Source of the DNA: Mucilaginibacter defluvii
Lineage (GTDB): Bacteria; Bacteroidota; Bacteroidia; Sphingobacteriales; Sphingobacteriaceae
Direction: 5' to 3'
Assembly (NCBI RefSeq): GCF_039543225.1
Contig: NZ_BAABJI010000002.1
Location: 372,001-436,000, forward strand
Length of the DNA: 64,000 nt
The notes beneath the pieces were generated by a model. It was not told the origin of the DNA. It did no database searches and saw only the letters and a list, made by a program, of their open reading frames with translations. A program made the position numbers and the translations under genes. Within the stretch, counting starts at the first letter, position 1. Every line of letters begins with the position of its first letter. This document shows, piece after piece, positions 17,991 through 27,217 of the stretch.

Positions 17991-20759
17991 ATGACAGCTA
18001 ACGAGATACGCAAAGCTTTTCTTGATTTTTTTGCTTCTAAAGGCCATACCATTGTGCCTTCGGCACCTATCGTAGTTAAAAACGACCCTACACTGATGTT
18101 CACCAACGCGGGTATGAACCAGTTTAAGGATATATTTTTAGGTGAGGCACCGGCGAAAAGCTCACGCGTGGTTGATACCCAGCGTTGCCTGCGTGTATCG
18201 GGCAAGCATAATGATCTGGAAGAGGTGGGTATTGATACTTATCACCATACCATGTTTGAGATGCTGGGCAACTGGAGCTTTGGCGATTACTTTAAAAAGG
18301 ATGCCATTGCCTGGAGCTGGGAACTGCTGACCGAAGTATATAAGTTACCCAAAGATCGCCTTTACGTAACCTACTTTGAGGGTGACCAAAAGGAAGGTTT
18401 GGAAACCGATACCGAAACGCTGGAACTTTGGAAACAGTATGTTGACGAAAGCCATATACTGCCCGGCAACAAAAAAGATAACTTTTGGGAAATGGGCGAA
18501 ACCGGTCCGTGCGGACCCTGCTCAGAGATTCACTTCGACAGTAGGCCTGATAACGAACGTGTCGAAGTGGATGGCGCCAAGCTGGTAAATGCCGACCACG
18601 ATCAGGTGATTGAGATATGGAACAACGTATTTATGCAGTTTAACCGCCTTAAGGATAGTTCGCTGCAACCGCTACCGGCAAAGCATGTGGATACAGGCAT
18701 GGGCTTTGAACGTTTGGTGCGTGTGCTGCAAGGCAAAACTTCTAATTATGATACCGATATTTTTCAACCGCTGATTCAGTTTATTGCTGATAAAAGTGGC
18801 AAGCAATATAACGCTGCTGCAAAACCAGGCGAAGAGGGTTGGAATGAAGCTGTTGCCATGCGAGTGTTAGCTGATCATATTCGTGCTATTAGTTTCGCTA
18901 TAGCAGATGGACAACTACCATCTAATAATAAAGCTGGCTATGTTATCCGCAGGATATTACGCCGCGCGGTGCGTTACTCATACCAATATTTAGGTTTTAA
19001 AGATCCGTTCATCAATCAACTAGTGCCTTTACTCGCTGAGCAATTCAAGAGTGTTTTCGATGAATTGTGGGAACAAAAGGATTTTGTGCAGAAGGTAGTT
19101 TTGGAAGAAGAAATATCTTTTTTGAGAACGTTAGATAGAGGATTGCAAAAAATCTATACTTATATTTTTGAGCAAGATGCTGTTGGAGTGCCAAGCTTGG
19201 ATTATTTGAGTGAGCATGACGATAGTTCAACAATCGATGCAAAGAATTATTTCATTAATAATCCTGAGAATTTAAAACACCGCATAATAAGCTATTATGG
19301 AGATGTTAAACCAAGTATAGATGGAAAGACAGCGTTTGAGTTATTTGATTCGAACGGGTTTCCTCTTGATTTAACTAAATTAATAGCATCGGATTTTGGG
19401 TTTACGGTTGATGAGCATGATTTTAATGTATATCTCCAAGAACAAAAAAATCGTTCCCGCGCTGCAACCGCCATTGATACCGGCGACTGGATCGTATTAA
19501 AACAAGATGATTCGGTAGAGTTTGTTGGTTATGATGAAACCGAGGCTGTTGCCCATGTGGTAAAATACCGCAAGGTTACGGCTAAGGGTAAGGAGCAATA
19601 CCAAATTGTTTTGGATAAAACGCCTTTCTACGCCGAGAGCGGTGGCCAGGTAGGCGATAAGGGCGAACTGGTTTTTCCGGATGGGGAGATCGTGTATGTA
19701 ACCGATACCAAGAAAGAGAACGGCCTGACCGTTCATTTTACCGATACATTGCCCGAGGGTATCAGTGATGCGTTAACCGCCATTGTTGAACCTGCTTTGC
19801 GCCATAGCAGCGAGAGCAACCACTCGGCTACACACTTACTGCACGCCGCGCTTAAACAAGTTTTGGGTACGCACGTAAACCAAAAAGGCTCACTGGTTAA
19901 TGCCGATTACCTGCGTTTCGATTTCTCGCACTTCGCTAAGGTGACCGACGAGGAGATAGCACAGATAGAAGCGATAGTCAACGCCAAAATACGCGAGAAC
20001 ATCAATCTGAAAGAAGAACGTAACGTGCCGTATCAGCAAGCCTTAAATAGTGGTGTAACCGCCCTGTTTGGCGAGAAGTATGGCGATTATGTACGCGTTA
20101 TTACTTTTGACGATGATTTCAGCAAGGAACTTTGCGGTGGTACACACGTAAACGCAACCGGGCAAATAGGTTTTTTTAAAATAACCAGCGAAAGCGCCGT
20201 TGCCGCGGGCGTGCGCCGCATTGAGGCCATTACCGGCATAGCTGCTGAGAATTACATCAATGCGCAAAGCCTGCTGATCAATCAATTGAAAGAGCTGCTT
20301 AAAAACCCGAAGGATATTACCAAAAGCATCGAAAGCTTGATTAGCGAAAATGCCGGACTGAAAAAGGAACTCGAGAAAAGCGTACTCGAGAAAGCTGCCG
20401 GCTTAAAGGATGATCTGGCTAAAACAGCCGAAAATATAAATGGCATCAATTTCATCGCCCAAAAAGTGGCTTTACCTAATGCGGATGCAATCAAGAATTT
20501 AGCTTACAACCTAAAGGATATAGTCAACGATTTGTTCCTGGTTTTAGCTGCTGATATTGACGGCAAACCAAGCCTTACTGTGATGATAGCGGAAAACCTG
20601 GTAAAAGATAAAGGCCTGAACGCGGGCAAGATTGTTGGTGAACTTGCAAAAGAAATCGAAGGGCGTGGCGGCGGTCAGCCATTCTACGCTATGGCCGGTG
20701 GTAAAGATGTTACCGGTATTGACAGGGCACTCGAAAAGGCGAAAAGTTTTGTAGCGTAG
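17991..20759 (+). CDS. alaS: Alanyl-tRNA synthetase
   Basis: 922 residues beginning MTANEIRKAFLDFFASKGH. The class II catalytic core covers residues 1 to about 240, including PTLMFTNAGMNQFKDIFLG. The editing domain has zinc ligands in HSATH (about residue 608) and CGGTH (about residue 713). The C-terminal C-Ala region has DHHA1-type glycines (GGGQPFYAMAGGK). It charges tRNA-Ala and clears Ser/Gly mischarging. Compared with typical AlaRS of about 875 residues it carries an extra segment of about 50 residues near 389-442, between RTLDRGLQKI and GKTAFELFD. That part of the gene is much more AT-rich (see findings). The frame is intact, so the enzyme is probably functional. Confidence 0.95.
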   Translation: MTANEIRKAFLDFFASKGHTIVPSAPIVVKNDPTLMFTNAGMNQFKDIFLGEAPAKSSRVVDTQRCLRVSGKHNDLEEVGIDTYHHTMFEMLGNWSFGDYFKKDAIAWSWELLTEVYKLPKDRLYVTYFEGDQKEGLETDTETLELWKQYVDESHILPGNKKDNFWEMGETGPCGPCSEIHFDSRPDNERVEVDGAKLVNADHDQVIEIWNNVFMQFNRLKDSSLQPLPAKHVDTGMGFERLVRVLQGKTSNYDTDIFQPLIQFIADKSGKQYNAAAKPGEEGWNEAVAMRVLADHIRAISFAIADGQLPSNNKAGYVIRRILRRAVRYSYQYLGFKDPFINQLVPLLAEQFKSVFDELWEQKDFVQKVVLEEEISFLRTLDRGLQKIYTYIFEQDAVGVPSLDYLSEHDDSSTIDAKNYFINNPENLKHRIISYYGDVKPSIDGKTAFELFDSNGFPLDLTKLIASDFGFTVDEHDFNVYLQEQKNRSRAATAIDTGDWIVLKQDDSVEFVGYDETEAVAHVVKYRKVTAKGKEQYQIVLDKTPFYAESGGQVGDKGELVFPDGEIVYVTDTKKENGLTVHFTDTLPEGISDALTAIVEPALRHSSESNHSATHLLHAALKQVLGTHVNQKGSLVNADYLRFDFSHFAKVTDEEIAQIEAIVNAKIRENINLKEERNVPYQQALNSGVTALFGEKYGDYVRVITFDDDFSKELCGGTHVNATGQIGFFKITSESAVAAGVRRIEAITGIAAENYINAQSLLINQLKELLKNPKDITKSIESLISENAGLKKELEKSVLEKAAGLKDDLAKTAENINGINFIAQKVALPNADAIKNLAYNLKDIVNDLFLVLAADIDGKPSLTVMIAENLVKDKGLNAGKIVGELAKEIEGRGGGQPFYAMAGGKDVTGIDRALEKAKSFVA

Positions 20760-20779
20760 TCTGGACCGATAAGAATAGC

Positions 20780-20813
20780 AAAGGGTCAATTACCTCGAGT
20801 AATTGACCCTTTT
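20780..20813. terminator. Bidirectional terminator between alaS and aroQ
   Basis: AAGGGTCAATTA (20781-20792) pairs with TAATTGACCCTT across a 7-base loop, with T-rich flanks on both strands. The two genes converge on it. Confidence 0.9.
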
Positions 20814-20833
20814 ATATATCGTCTAAACAAATT

Positions 20834-21247
20834 TTACAGCAAACTTTCAATAGCCAAACGGTACGAATCCATACCGAAACCGGCAATAACACCCTTGCAG
20901 TTTTTAGCCAGCATGGATGAGTGCCTGAACTCCTCACGTTTATATACATTGCTGATGTGCACTTCAACCACCGGGGTATTAATGCCCGCAATAGCATCGC
21001 CTATGGCTACGGATGTATGGGTGTAGGCCCCGGCATTTATAACAATGCCGTCAAACGTAAAGCCAACTTCATGCAGTTTATTTATAATTTCGCCCTCTAT
21101 ATTGCTTTGGTAATAGCTAATGGTAACATTTGGGTAGCGGGCTACCAGTTGCTCAAGATAGCTTTCAAAACTGGCATCGCCGTAAATTGATTTTTCGCGC
21201 ACGCCAAGCAGGTTTAAATTGGGCCCGTTAATTATCTGTATATTCAT
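20834..21247 (-). CDS. aroQ: 3-dehydroquinate dehydratase, type II
   Basis: 137 residues, close to the usual 140-150. NGPNLNLLGVREKSIYG at the N-terminus holds the catalytic tyrosine region. INAGAYTHTSVAI carries the substrate-binding Asn and His. EVHISNVYKREEFRH carries the second histidine and arginine. It dehydrates 3-dehydroquinate in the shikimate pathway and acts as a dodecamer. ATG 21247 (MNIQIINGPN) is the family start. A longer frame would run 75 bases into the divergent xerD gene. Confidence 0.95.
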   Translation of the reverse strand: MNIQIINGPNLNLLGVREKSIYGDASFESYLEQLVARYPNVTISYYQSNIEGEIINKLHEVGFTFDGIVINAGAYTHTSVAIGDAIAGINTPVVEVHISNVYKREEFRHSSMLAKNCKGVIAGFGMDSYRLAIESLL

Positions 21248-21289
21248 GGTGCCCAAACTTAGGTATAAATTAATAAAAGTAAAATCAGG

Positions 21290-22192
21290 TTGAACTGGCA
21301 GCAGGCTATAAAAAGTTTTCAAGCGTATTTAAGGCTCGAGCGTTCGTTGTCATCAAATTCAATTGAGGCGTATACCCGTGATATTGATAAGTTGGCGCAA
21401 TTCGCTACAGTGGATCCGCACAATCATATCGGGCCGGAGAAAGTTACCCTTGCCGATTTACGCCGCTTTTTGGTGTGGATAAATGAATTGCGTATGCTGC
21501 CTACATCGCAAGCCAGGATACTGTCCGGTATAAAAGCATTCTATAAATATATGCTGATGGAGGATTTGATCGCTGCTGATCCGTCTGAACTGCTCGAAGC
21601 ACCCAAAATACAGCGTAAACTCCCCGATACATTGAGTTACGACGAAATAAACCGGCTCATCTCGATTATTGATCTTTCAAAACCGGAAGGGCCGCGCAAT
21701 AAAGCCATTATAGAGGTTTTGTACAGTTGCGGCCTGCGTGTATCGGAGTTAACTGAACTAAAAATATCAAACCTGTACCTCGATATTGAATTTATTAAAG
21801 TTACCGGTAAAGGCGATAAGGAACGTTTAGTACCTATCGGCGGAGCGGCTATAAAAGCGCTCAAAATCTGGCTGCATGAATTAAGGACTCACGTCTCTAT
21901 AAAGAAGGGGGAGGAGGATATGGTTTTCCTGAACCGCCGGGGCAGCAGGTTAAGCCGTGTATATATATTTATGCTGCTAAAGGATCTGGCTATACTTGCC
22001 GGTGTGCACAAAAATATTAGTCCGCATACCTTACGGCATTCATTTGCTACGCACTTGGTTGAGGGTGGGGCGGATCTGCGCGCCGTACAGGAAATGCTTG
22101 GCCACGAAAGTATCACCACTACTGAAATTTATACGCACCTGAACCGCGACTATCTCAGGTCGACCATAAACCAATACCACCCCCGGGCCTGA
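21290..22192 (+). CDS. xerD: Tyrosine recombinase XerD
   Basis: 300 residues with an N-terminal SAM-like DNA-binding domain (residues 1-90) and a C-terminal catalytic domain. All catalytic residues are visible: Arg150 (SCGLRVSEL), Lys174 (GKGDKERL), His246 and Arg249 (PHTLRHSFATHL), His272 (LGHESITTTEIYTH) and Tyr281. XerD with XerC resolves chromosome dimers at dif. The start is TTG at 21290 (MNWQQAIKSF), because an in-frame stop lies at 21266 and no ATG precedes the conserved N-terminus. It is a housekeeping recombinase; no integrative element borders it. 42 bp separate it from divergent aroQ. Confidence 0.93.
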   Translation: MNWQQAIKSFQAYLRLERSLSSNSIEAYTRDIDKLAQFATVDPHNHIGPEKVTLADLRRFLVWINELRMLPTSQARILSGIKAFYKYMLMEDLIAADPSELLEAPKIQRKLPDTLSYDEINRLISIIDLSKPEGPRNKAIIEVLYSCGLRVSELTELKISNLYLDIEFIKVTGKGDKERLVPIGGAAIKALKIWLHELRTHVSIKKGEEDMVFLNRRGSRLSRVYIFMLLKDLAILAGVHKNISPHTLRHSFATHLVEGGADLRAVQEMLGHESITTTEIYTHLNRDYLRSTINQYHPRA

Positions 22193-22689
22193 CCATCTTT
22201 ATATTCCCAGCACGAATAATACTTATACGGTTTATCAAATTATGGCTTATCATCATGACAAAGCACGACGATTTAATGCCATTATTACAAAGCTAAATGC
22301 ATTAAGTTTGAATTTTTATTAATTATAGATAAATTATAATAGCTTTTTTTGTGATTTTTTTAAATTCTTGGACTTGACGATATCAATATGGAAAAAGATA
22401 AGAATTTTGTAATAATATTTTGATAAACCGTTTTTGTTGATTTAATTTGTTATACCGATTAAATAAACGTCAGAAACACAAGTAAATCGTTCAGGCTTGT
22501 GAGAATGCACGAACAGCTCTTTATAAATAACCATTTAATAAACTAATTAAACCCTTAACTATGCGTAAAATTTTTACTTTGCACATCTCTTTCACGGCTT
22601 AAGCAAAATTTAACTAATTGTTAATCAGCTCTCTACGGGGCCGCGATTTGTCATTTCTTTTATTTCAACAATCTAAATTATCCATTAAT
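22193..22689. other. AT-rich gene-free region upstream of the SusCD operon
   Basis: About 500 bp with no credible gene; strongly AT-rich compared with its surroundings. TTTTTACTTTGCAC near 22571-22584 is one base short of the TAnnTTTG element and would give a leader of about 100 bases before the SusC ATG at 22690. The stretch is the only long gap next to the 18-kb cluster and should hold its promoter and any operator. No regulator gene lies on either side. Confidence 0.5.
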
Positions 22690-25674
22690 ATGCGATACTT
22701 ATGGCTGTGCTTTGCGGTTTTTTTCGGAACGGCAATCAAAGCATCAACTGGCTTGGCTAAAGGTAATAGTGAAGGGATAAGCAAATTTAAATTATCTTTC
22801 TTTCAGGATACTGTTCGTAAAGATACGTCTGCGAAAGACACTTTGCTTAATGATAGTATAGCTAACATCCGGAAAACATTGTATAATCGTTTTTCGGACA
22901 GTGTTAAAGCTACGCCCGATCAATTATCTCTTTTTCCCGCTATCTCATTGCAGCAGTATGTTAAAGGCCAATATGCTGGTCTTTACGTTCAGGAACCATC
23001 CGGCGAACCCGGTTCTGTGCAAAATATGTTTATTCGCGGCGCCTCTATGCCGTTACTATCACGCCGTGAAGTTTATCAAACACAACCACTGGTAATACTT
23101 GACGGTATTCCCCTTATTACGGAGCATCCGTTCGCGTTTGATCTGCAGCAGTTTGATTTTAACCGCCCAGGCCCGGCAACCAACGTATTTGCCAATATCG
23201 ATATGAATAATATCGCATCGGTTGAAGTACTTGCTGATTTATCGGCATCGGCTATTTACGGCCCGCGCGCAGTAAACGGCGCTATTGTGCTTACCTCAAA
23301 AAAGCCGGGTAGTGTACGCAGCATTAGCTTTAATTCATATATCGGCATGGTTCAGCGCCCGTCTGTTACTACCATCAACGGTAAATATGAAAACGCATTC
23401 CGTCAGCGTTTTTACGATCTGTATACCACCAATGGCAGGTATTCTGATGATGAAAATTATCCGATCTACCTGAGCGACTCGTTGAATAACGTTTATAGCG
23501 GCCGTTCAGATTGGACCGATCTATACTACCGTAACGCACTGATCCATGGCATAAACTTTGGCATTTCCGGCGGTACGAGCCGTGCTAACTTCCGTTTTTC
23601 GTTGGGTAACACTAAAAATCAAGGCGTTGCTGATGATACAGGTATTGACAGGTACAGCGCCATGTTTAATATAAACATGAAGCCGGTGCCGTGGCTGGTC
23701 TTCTCGGCTATGGTTAACGCCAACCGTTTAGAGCGCGACCGTAACCGTTACCTGCGTGACCGTTTTGCCCAGGTAAACTATTTCCCTGACCTGAGCGCGC
23801 CGCTGCCGCCAAACAAACAATTTTATGCTGATTACTTAAACCAGTACAATAAAGGGTTTGACGATAATAAAACCAACCTAATACAAGGCTTTGCACGCAT
23901 CGGGGTTGAGTTTGGCAAATTTAAATGGAGCACAACTTTCGGTGTTGACTATAATGAAGGTTACCGCGATGTGTTTTACGCACGTACCCTGTTGCAGGGC
24001 AACAGCTACGCATCAAACTTCTATGGTTTTAATCAGCGTTTAATGCTGGAGAATAAGGGATCATATGACTTTGCGCCAGCTAAAAATCACGCATTACACG
24101 TTGAGATAGGAAATTCCATTCAGTGGGACACTTATAAATATACCAATGCCTACGCTTATAAAGGCGCTAATGATTATATCAAGATAAACCTGCTTGAGTC
24201 AGATCCAAACAACTCGAACTATCTTAACCCCTTAGCTTTCCCGCGTGAGTTAACTTACCGCTTCCTGGATAAAACTGGCGATAACCTGTTATCATTTTAC
24301 GGTAAAGCCGATTATACTATCAATGATAAGTATATGATCTCGGCAACCTTGCGTACTGATGGCTCGTCAAACGCTCAGCCAACAAAACGCTGGTTTGTTT
24401 CTCCGGTAGTATCAGCTGCCTGGAGCATGAAGAAAGAATTTTTGCAGGACAATAATGCCTTTAGCGACCTGGTACTACGTGCCAGTATTGGCCGTATGGG
24501 CCGCCTTAACGCCTATGATAATTATGCGCAAGGTCCGCAGTATACTGCTACAACCGGCTACACCGGTAACCTAACAGTTCCTGGCTATAATGCTATTGCT
24601 GTATTAACCAGGCCTTACAGCGCAGGGTGGATAGGTTACGGTATCCCATGGTCATATTCAGATCAGATAGACATTGGTATCGATGCGGGTTTCTTTGCAG
24701 AGCGTTTGCGCTTGTCAGTTGATCTTTACTCAAAAACAGAGAAAGACCTGATACTCGGCGTGCCTGATTATGCTGAATATGGTTACAAGCAATCACTGGA
24801 AAGCGGCATGTCTGTAAACAATCGCGGTATTGATGTAACCATCAAAGCCGATATCATCAAACAAAATATGTTCGGATGGACGTCATCACTAAATCTTAAT
24901 CATAACAGCAATAAATTAAAATCGCTGCCTCGTGGTTTAAACGAGTTAGTTATCGGCAACCGCCTGTTAAGGGTAGGCCAGTCGTTTGATCAGTACTGGC
25001 TGCTGACTAATGATGGCATTTATAACGCTGTTAGTGAAATTCCGGTGGTTGACGGACAGCCTTTAAAATACAACGGTATTGCGTTGCAACCTGGTGACCC
25101 GCGCTGGAGAGATATTAACGGCGACAATAACATCGATAATAATGACAAGACGTTGATGGGCCATTCACTGCCAACTATATCAGGTGGCTTTGATAACAAC
25201 CTGCGTTACGGCAGCTGGAATCTTAACCTGAATTTTTACTTCAATCTTGGTCGTAAACTGATCAATCAGGATATGGCTAACAGGTTTGATTTTGTAAACC
25301 GTGAAGGCAACAGCAATATCAGCTCAGTTAAAGAGATAACCTTTTGGGAAAAACGTGGTGACTACTCAAAATACCCAATGTATAACCCATGGAGCACGGT
25401 TATTCCATACCGTACCGATCAGGACCTGTTCCTGGAGAACGCTTCATTCCTGAAGTTACGCACGGTTGCCCTGGGTTACGATCTTACCAAGCTATTGAGC
25501 CGTAAAAACATTAAAGTAAGCAGGTTATACGTGTATGGCTCGGTGCACAATGTGTTCACCCTTACGCCGTACACCGGTCAGGATCCGGAACTGGTTAGCT
25601 ACGATGGTTTTGACACCGGATACGGCCTGCCTATACCACGTACGTACACACTGGGTGTTAAAATGGATTTGTAA
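22690..25674 (+). CDS. SusC/RagA-like TonB-dependent receptor (first pair)
   Basis: 994 residues. ATG 22690 begins a signal sequence (MRYLWLCFAVFFGTAIKAS); a longer in-frame reading from a TTG at 22618 has no signal-like start. The plug domain is at about residues 70-200 (GLYVQEPSGEPGSVQNMFIR, LVILDGIPL, IASVEVLADLSASAIYGPRA). The rest is a 22-strand-type barrel ending FTPYTGQDPEL...RTYTLGVKMDL. It lacks the N-terminal carboxypeptidase-regulatory-like domain that most SusC proteins, including the second one here, have; a Ser/Thr/Asp-rich stretch takes its place. It should import a ligand captured by the SusD lipoprotein encoded 32 bp downstream. Confidence 0.93.
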   Translation: MRYLWLCFAVFFGTAIKASTGLAKGNSEGISKFKLSFFQDTVRKDTSAKDTLLNDSIANIRKTLYNRFSDSVKATPDQLSLFPAISLQQYVKGQYAGLYVQEPSGEPGSVQNMFIRGASMPLLSRREVYQTQPLVILDGIPLITEHPFAFDLQQFDFNRPGPATNVFANIDMNNIASVEVLADLSASAIYGPRAVNGAIVLTSKKPGSVRSISFNSYIGMVQRPSVTTINGKYENAFRQRFYDLYTTNGRYSDDENYPIYLSDSLNNVYSGRSDWTDLYYRNALIHGINFGISGGTSRANFRFSLGNTKNQGVADDTGIDRYSAMFNINMKPVPWLVFSAMVNANRLERDRNRYLRDRFAQVNYFPDLSAPLPPNKQFYADYLNQYNKGFDDNKTNLIQGFARIGVEFGKFKWSTTFGVDYNEGYRDVFYARTLLQGNSYASNFYGFNQRLMLENKGSYDFAPAKNHALHVEIGNSIQWDTYKYTNAYAYKGANDYIKINLLESDPNNSNYLNPLAFPRELTYRFLDKTGDNLLSFYGKADYTINDKYMISATLRTDGSSNAQPTKRWFVSPVVSAAWSMKKEFLQDNNAFSDLVLRASIGRMGRLNAYDNYAQGPQYTATTGYTGNLTVPGYNAIAVLTRPYSAGWIGYGIPWSYSDQIDIGIDAGFFAERLRLSVDLYSKTEKDLILGVPDYAEYGYKQSLESGMSVNNRGIDVTIKADIIKQNMFGWTSSLNLNHNSNKLKSLPRGLNELVIGNRLLRVGQSFDQYWLLTNDGIYNAVSEIPVVDGQPLKYNGIALQPGDPRWRDINGDNNIDNNDKTLMGHSLPTISGGFDNNLRYGSWNLNLNFYFNLGRKLINQDMANRFDFVNREGNSNISSVKEITFWEKRGDYSKYPMYNPWSTVIPYRTDQDLFLENASFLKLRTVALGYDLTKLLSRKNIKVSRLYVYGSVHNVFTLTPYTGQDPELVSYDGFDTGYGLPIPRTYTLGVKMDL

Positions 25675-25706
25675 CAGGATGTTAAAGTAAATCTGAAGTA
25701 AAACAA

Positions 25707-27206
25707 ATGAAAAAGATATTATATATAGCACTGCTGTTTTTAGTAGCACTAACCGGATGTAACAAAATCCTGGACAAGGATTCGGTACGTGTGGTAGGCG
25801 AAAAAAACATGTGGAACAAACTGGAAGATGCCCGTGCCGGTATTATGGGCGTTTACGCGCTTACCCGCGCAGCCCTTTCAGACAATAACGGCCACTGGAT
25901 TTACGGAGATGTACGTACCGGTGAGTTTGTAAGTCCTAACCGCTTAGATTTGAAAGCGGTAACATCAAACCAGTTAAACGCATCGTACCCGACAGTTGAT
26001 GCCCTGTCTGACTGGACACGCTTTTATGCTGTTATTAACGCGGCCAATATTTTTATGGAACGTATTGGCGAGGTAAAAGCTGTTGACAGGCGTTATACCG
26101 AAAACAACATGATTGTTGATGTGGCGCAAGCTCGTCTGCTTAGAGCATTCGCATACTTTTATATGGTACGCATTTGGGGTGACGTGCCTTTTATAACCAG
26201 CTCACACGATGGAAAATTTGAGAACAAGCCGCGCGAGCCGCAAGCAAAAATTTTGGTTTGGGTAGAGCAGGAATTACAAAAAGCCGCTGCAGACTTGCCT
26301 TTTATATATAGTGGTAACGATGAGCAACAGCCCGGTGCATACTACGGCGAAAGCGATGGACGTTGGTCAGGCGCGTTAGCCACGAAAAATTCTGCCTACG
26401 CTATTTTAGCACACGTAGCGGCATGGCAAGGCAACTATGATGATGTTGCTACTTATGCCAAATTTGTTGAGGACAATTACGGCAAAAGCCGCATTAACTT
26501 CCAGTCAACCACTGATCTGACCAATTCGAACGGTTTCTTTTACAATAAGAACAGCAGCCAGATGTTCGGCTTTAATTCGGATTGGGGCCATATTGATGGA
26601 TCTGTAACCGGCCATATCGAGGAGTTAACCCTTGCGCAGCCTGTAGTTACTAAAAATGTGCCTGACATTTATATGCCGAAGGACACCATTATTAAAATAT
26701 TCGACCAACCTAATGATCAGCGTTTCAGCTTGGATACTTTGGGTCAGCCACGTACTGAAAGTTACTTCGTAAACTTTAATGGTAAGTACCCGATTTTCAA
26801 TAAAATCAAGGTTATTCAGGGCGGCACAAATGATCCTAACTTCAGGTATTTTACCAGTGCGCTCATATTTACGCGTCTTGAGGACGTAGTACTACTTCGT
26901 GCGGAGGCATTAGCTGTTTTAGGTGACAACAATGGTGCTTTAGTAGAGGTAGCGCAAGTGCTTGGCAGAAGAGGAGTTAACGCTATTTATGCTAATGGCG
27001 AAATTATAGATTTAGTTTTTCAGGAACGCCGACGCGAATTAATGGGTGAGGGGCACCGCTGGTATGATCTCATTCGATATAATAAAATAAAGCAGAATAA
27101 CCCACGCTTTATGCAGCTTATAAATTCACAGGGTATTTACTGGCCTATATCGCGCAAGCTTATTTCACAAAACAACCAATTAACACAAAATCCTTACTGG
27201 AAATAA
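25707..27206 (+). CDS. SusD/RagB-like lipoprotein (first pair)
   Basis: 499 residues. A lipoprotein signal ends in the lipobox LTGC (Cys18: MKKILYIALLFLVALTGCNK). The SusD alpha-helical core is visible: the N-terminal KDSVRVVGEKNMWNKLEDARAG-type region, the TPR-like ARLLRAFAYFYMVRIWGDVP, and the C-terminal FQERRRELMGEGHRWYDLIRY. SusD proteins sit on the cell surface as a lid over the SusC barrel and bind the ligand. The ligand class cannot be read from sequence. It is paired with the SusC upstream. Confidence 0.94.
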   Translation: MKKILYIALLFLVALTGCNKILDKDSVRVVGEKNMWNKLEDARAGIMGVYALTRAALSDNNGHWIYGDVRTGEFVSPNRLDLKAVTSNQLNASYPTVDALSDWTRFYAVINAANIFMERIGEVKAVDRRYTENNMIVDVAQARLLRAFAYFYMVRIWGDVPFITSSHDGKFENKPREPQAKILVWVEQELQKAAADLPFIYSGNDEQQPGAYYGESDGRWSGALATKNSAYAILAHVAAWQGNYDDVATYAKFVEDNYGKSRINFQSTTDLTNSNGFFYNKNSSQMFGFNSDWGHIDGSVTGHIEELTLAQPVVTKNVPDIYMPKDTIIKIFDQPNDQRFSLDTLGQPRTESYFVNFNGKYPIFNKIKVIQGGTNDPNFRYFTSALIFTRLEDVVLLRAEALAVLGDNNGALVEVAQVLGRRGVNAIYANGEIIDLVFQERRRELMGEGHRWYDLIRYNKIKQNNPRFMQLINSQGIYWPISRKLISQNNQLTQNPYWK

Positions 27207-27217
27207 AATAAACATAT

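Noticed and set aside
19060..19460. Frameshift or pseudogene in alaS
   Set aside because: The unusual segment stays in frame from the catalytic to the editing domain and all key motifs are present.
21290..22192. Tyrosine recombinase as a sign of an integrated element
   Set aside because: All features match housekeeping XerD, and no flanking repeats, tRNA or cargo genes mark an integration site.
22618..22689. Longer SusC start from TTG 22618
   Set aside because: The extra residues have no signal-peptide character, whereas ATG 22690 begins one.
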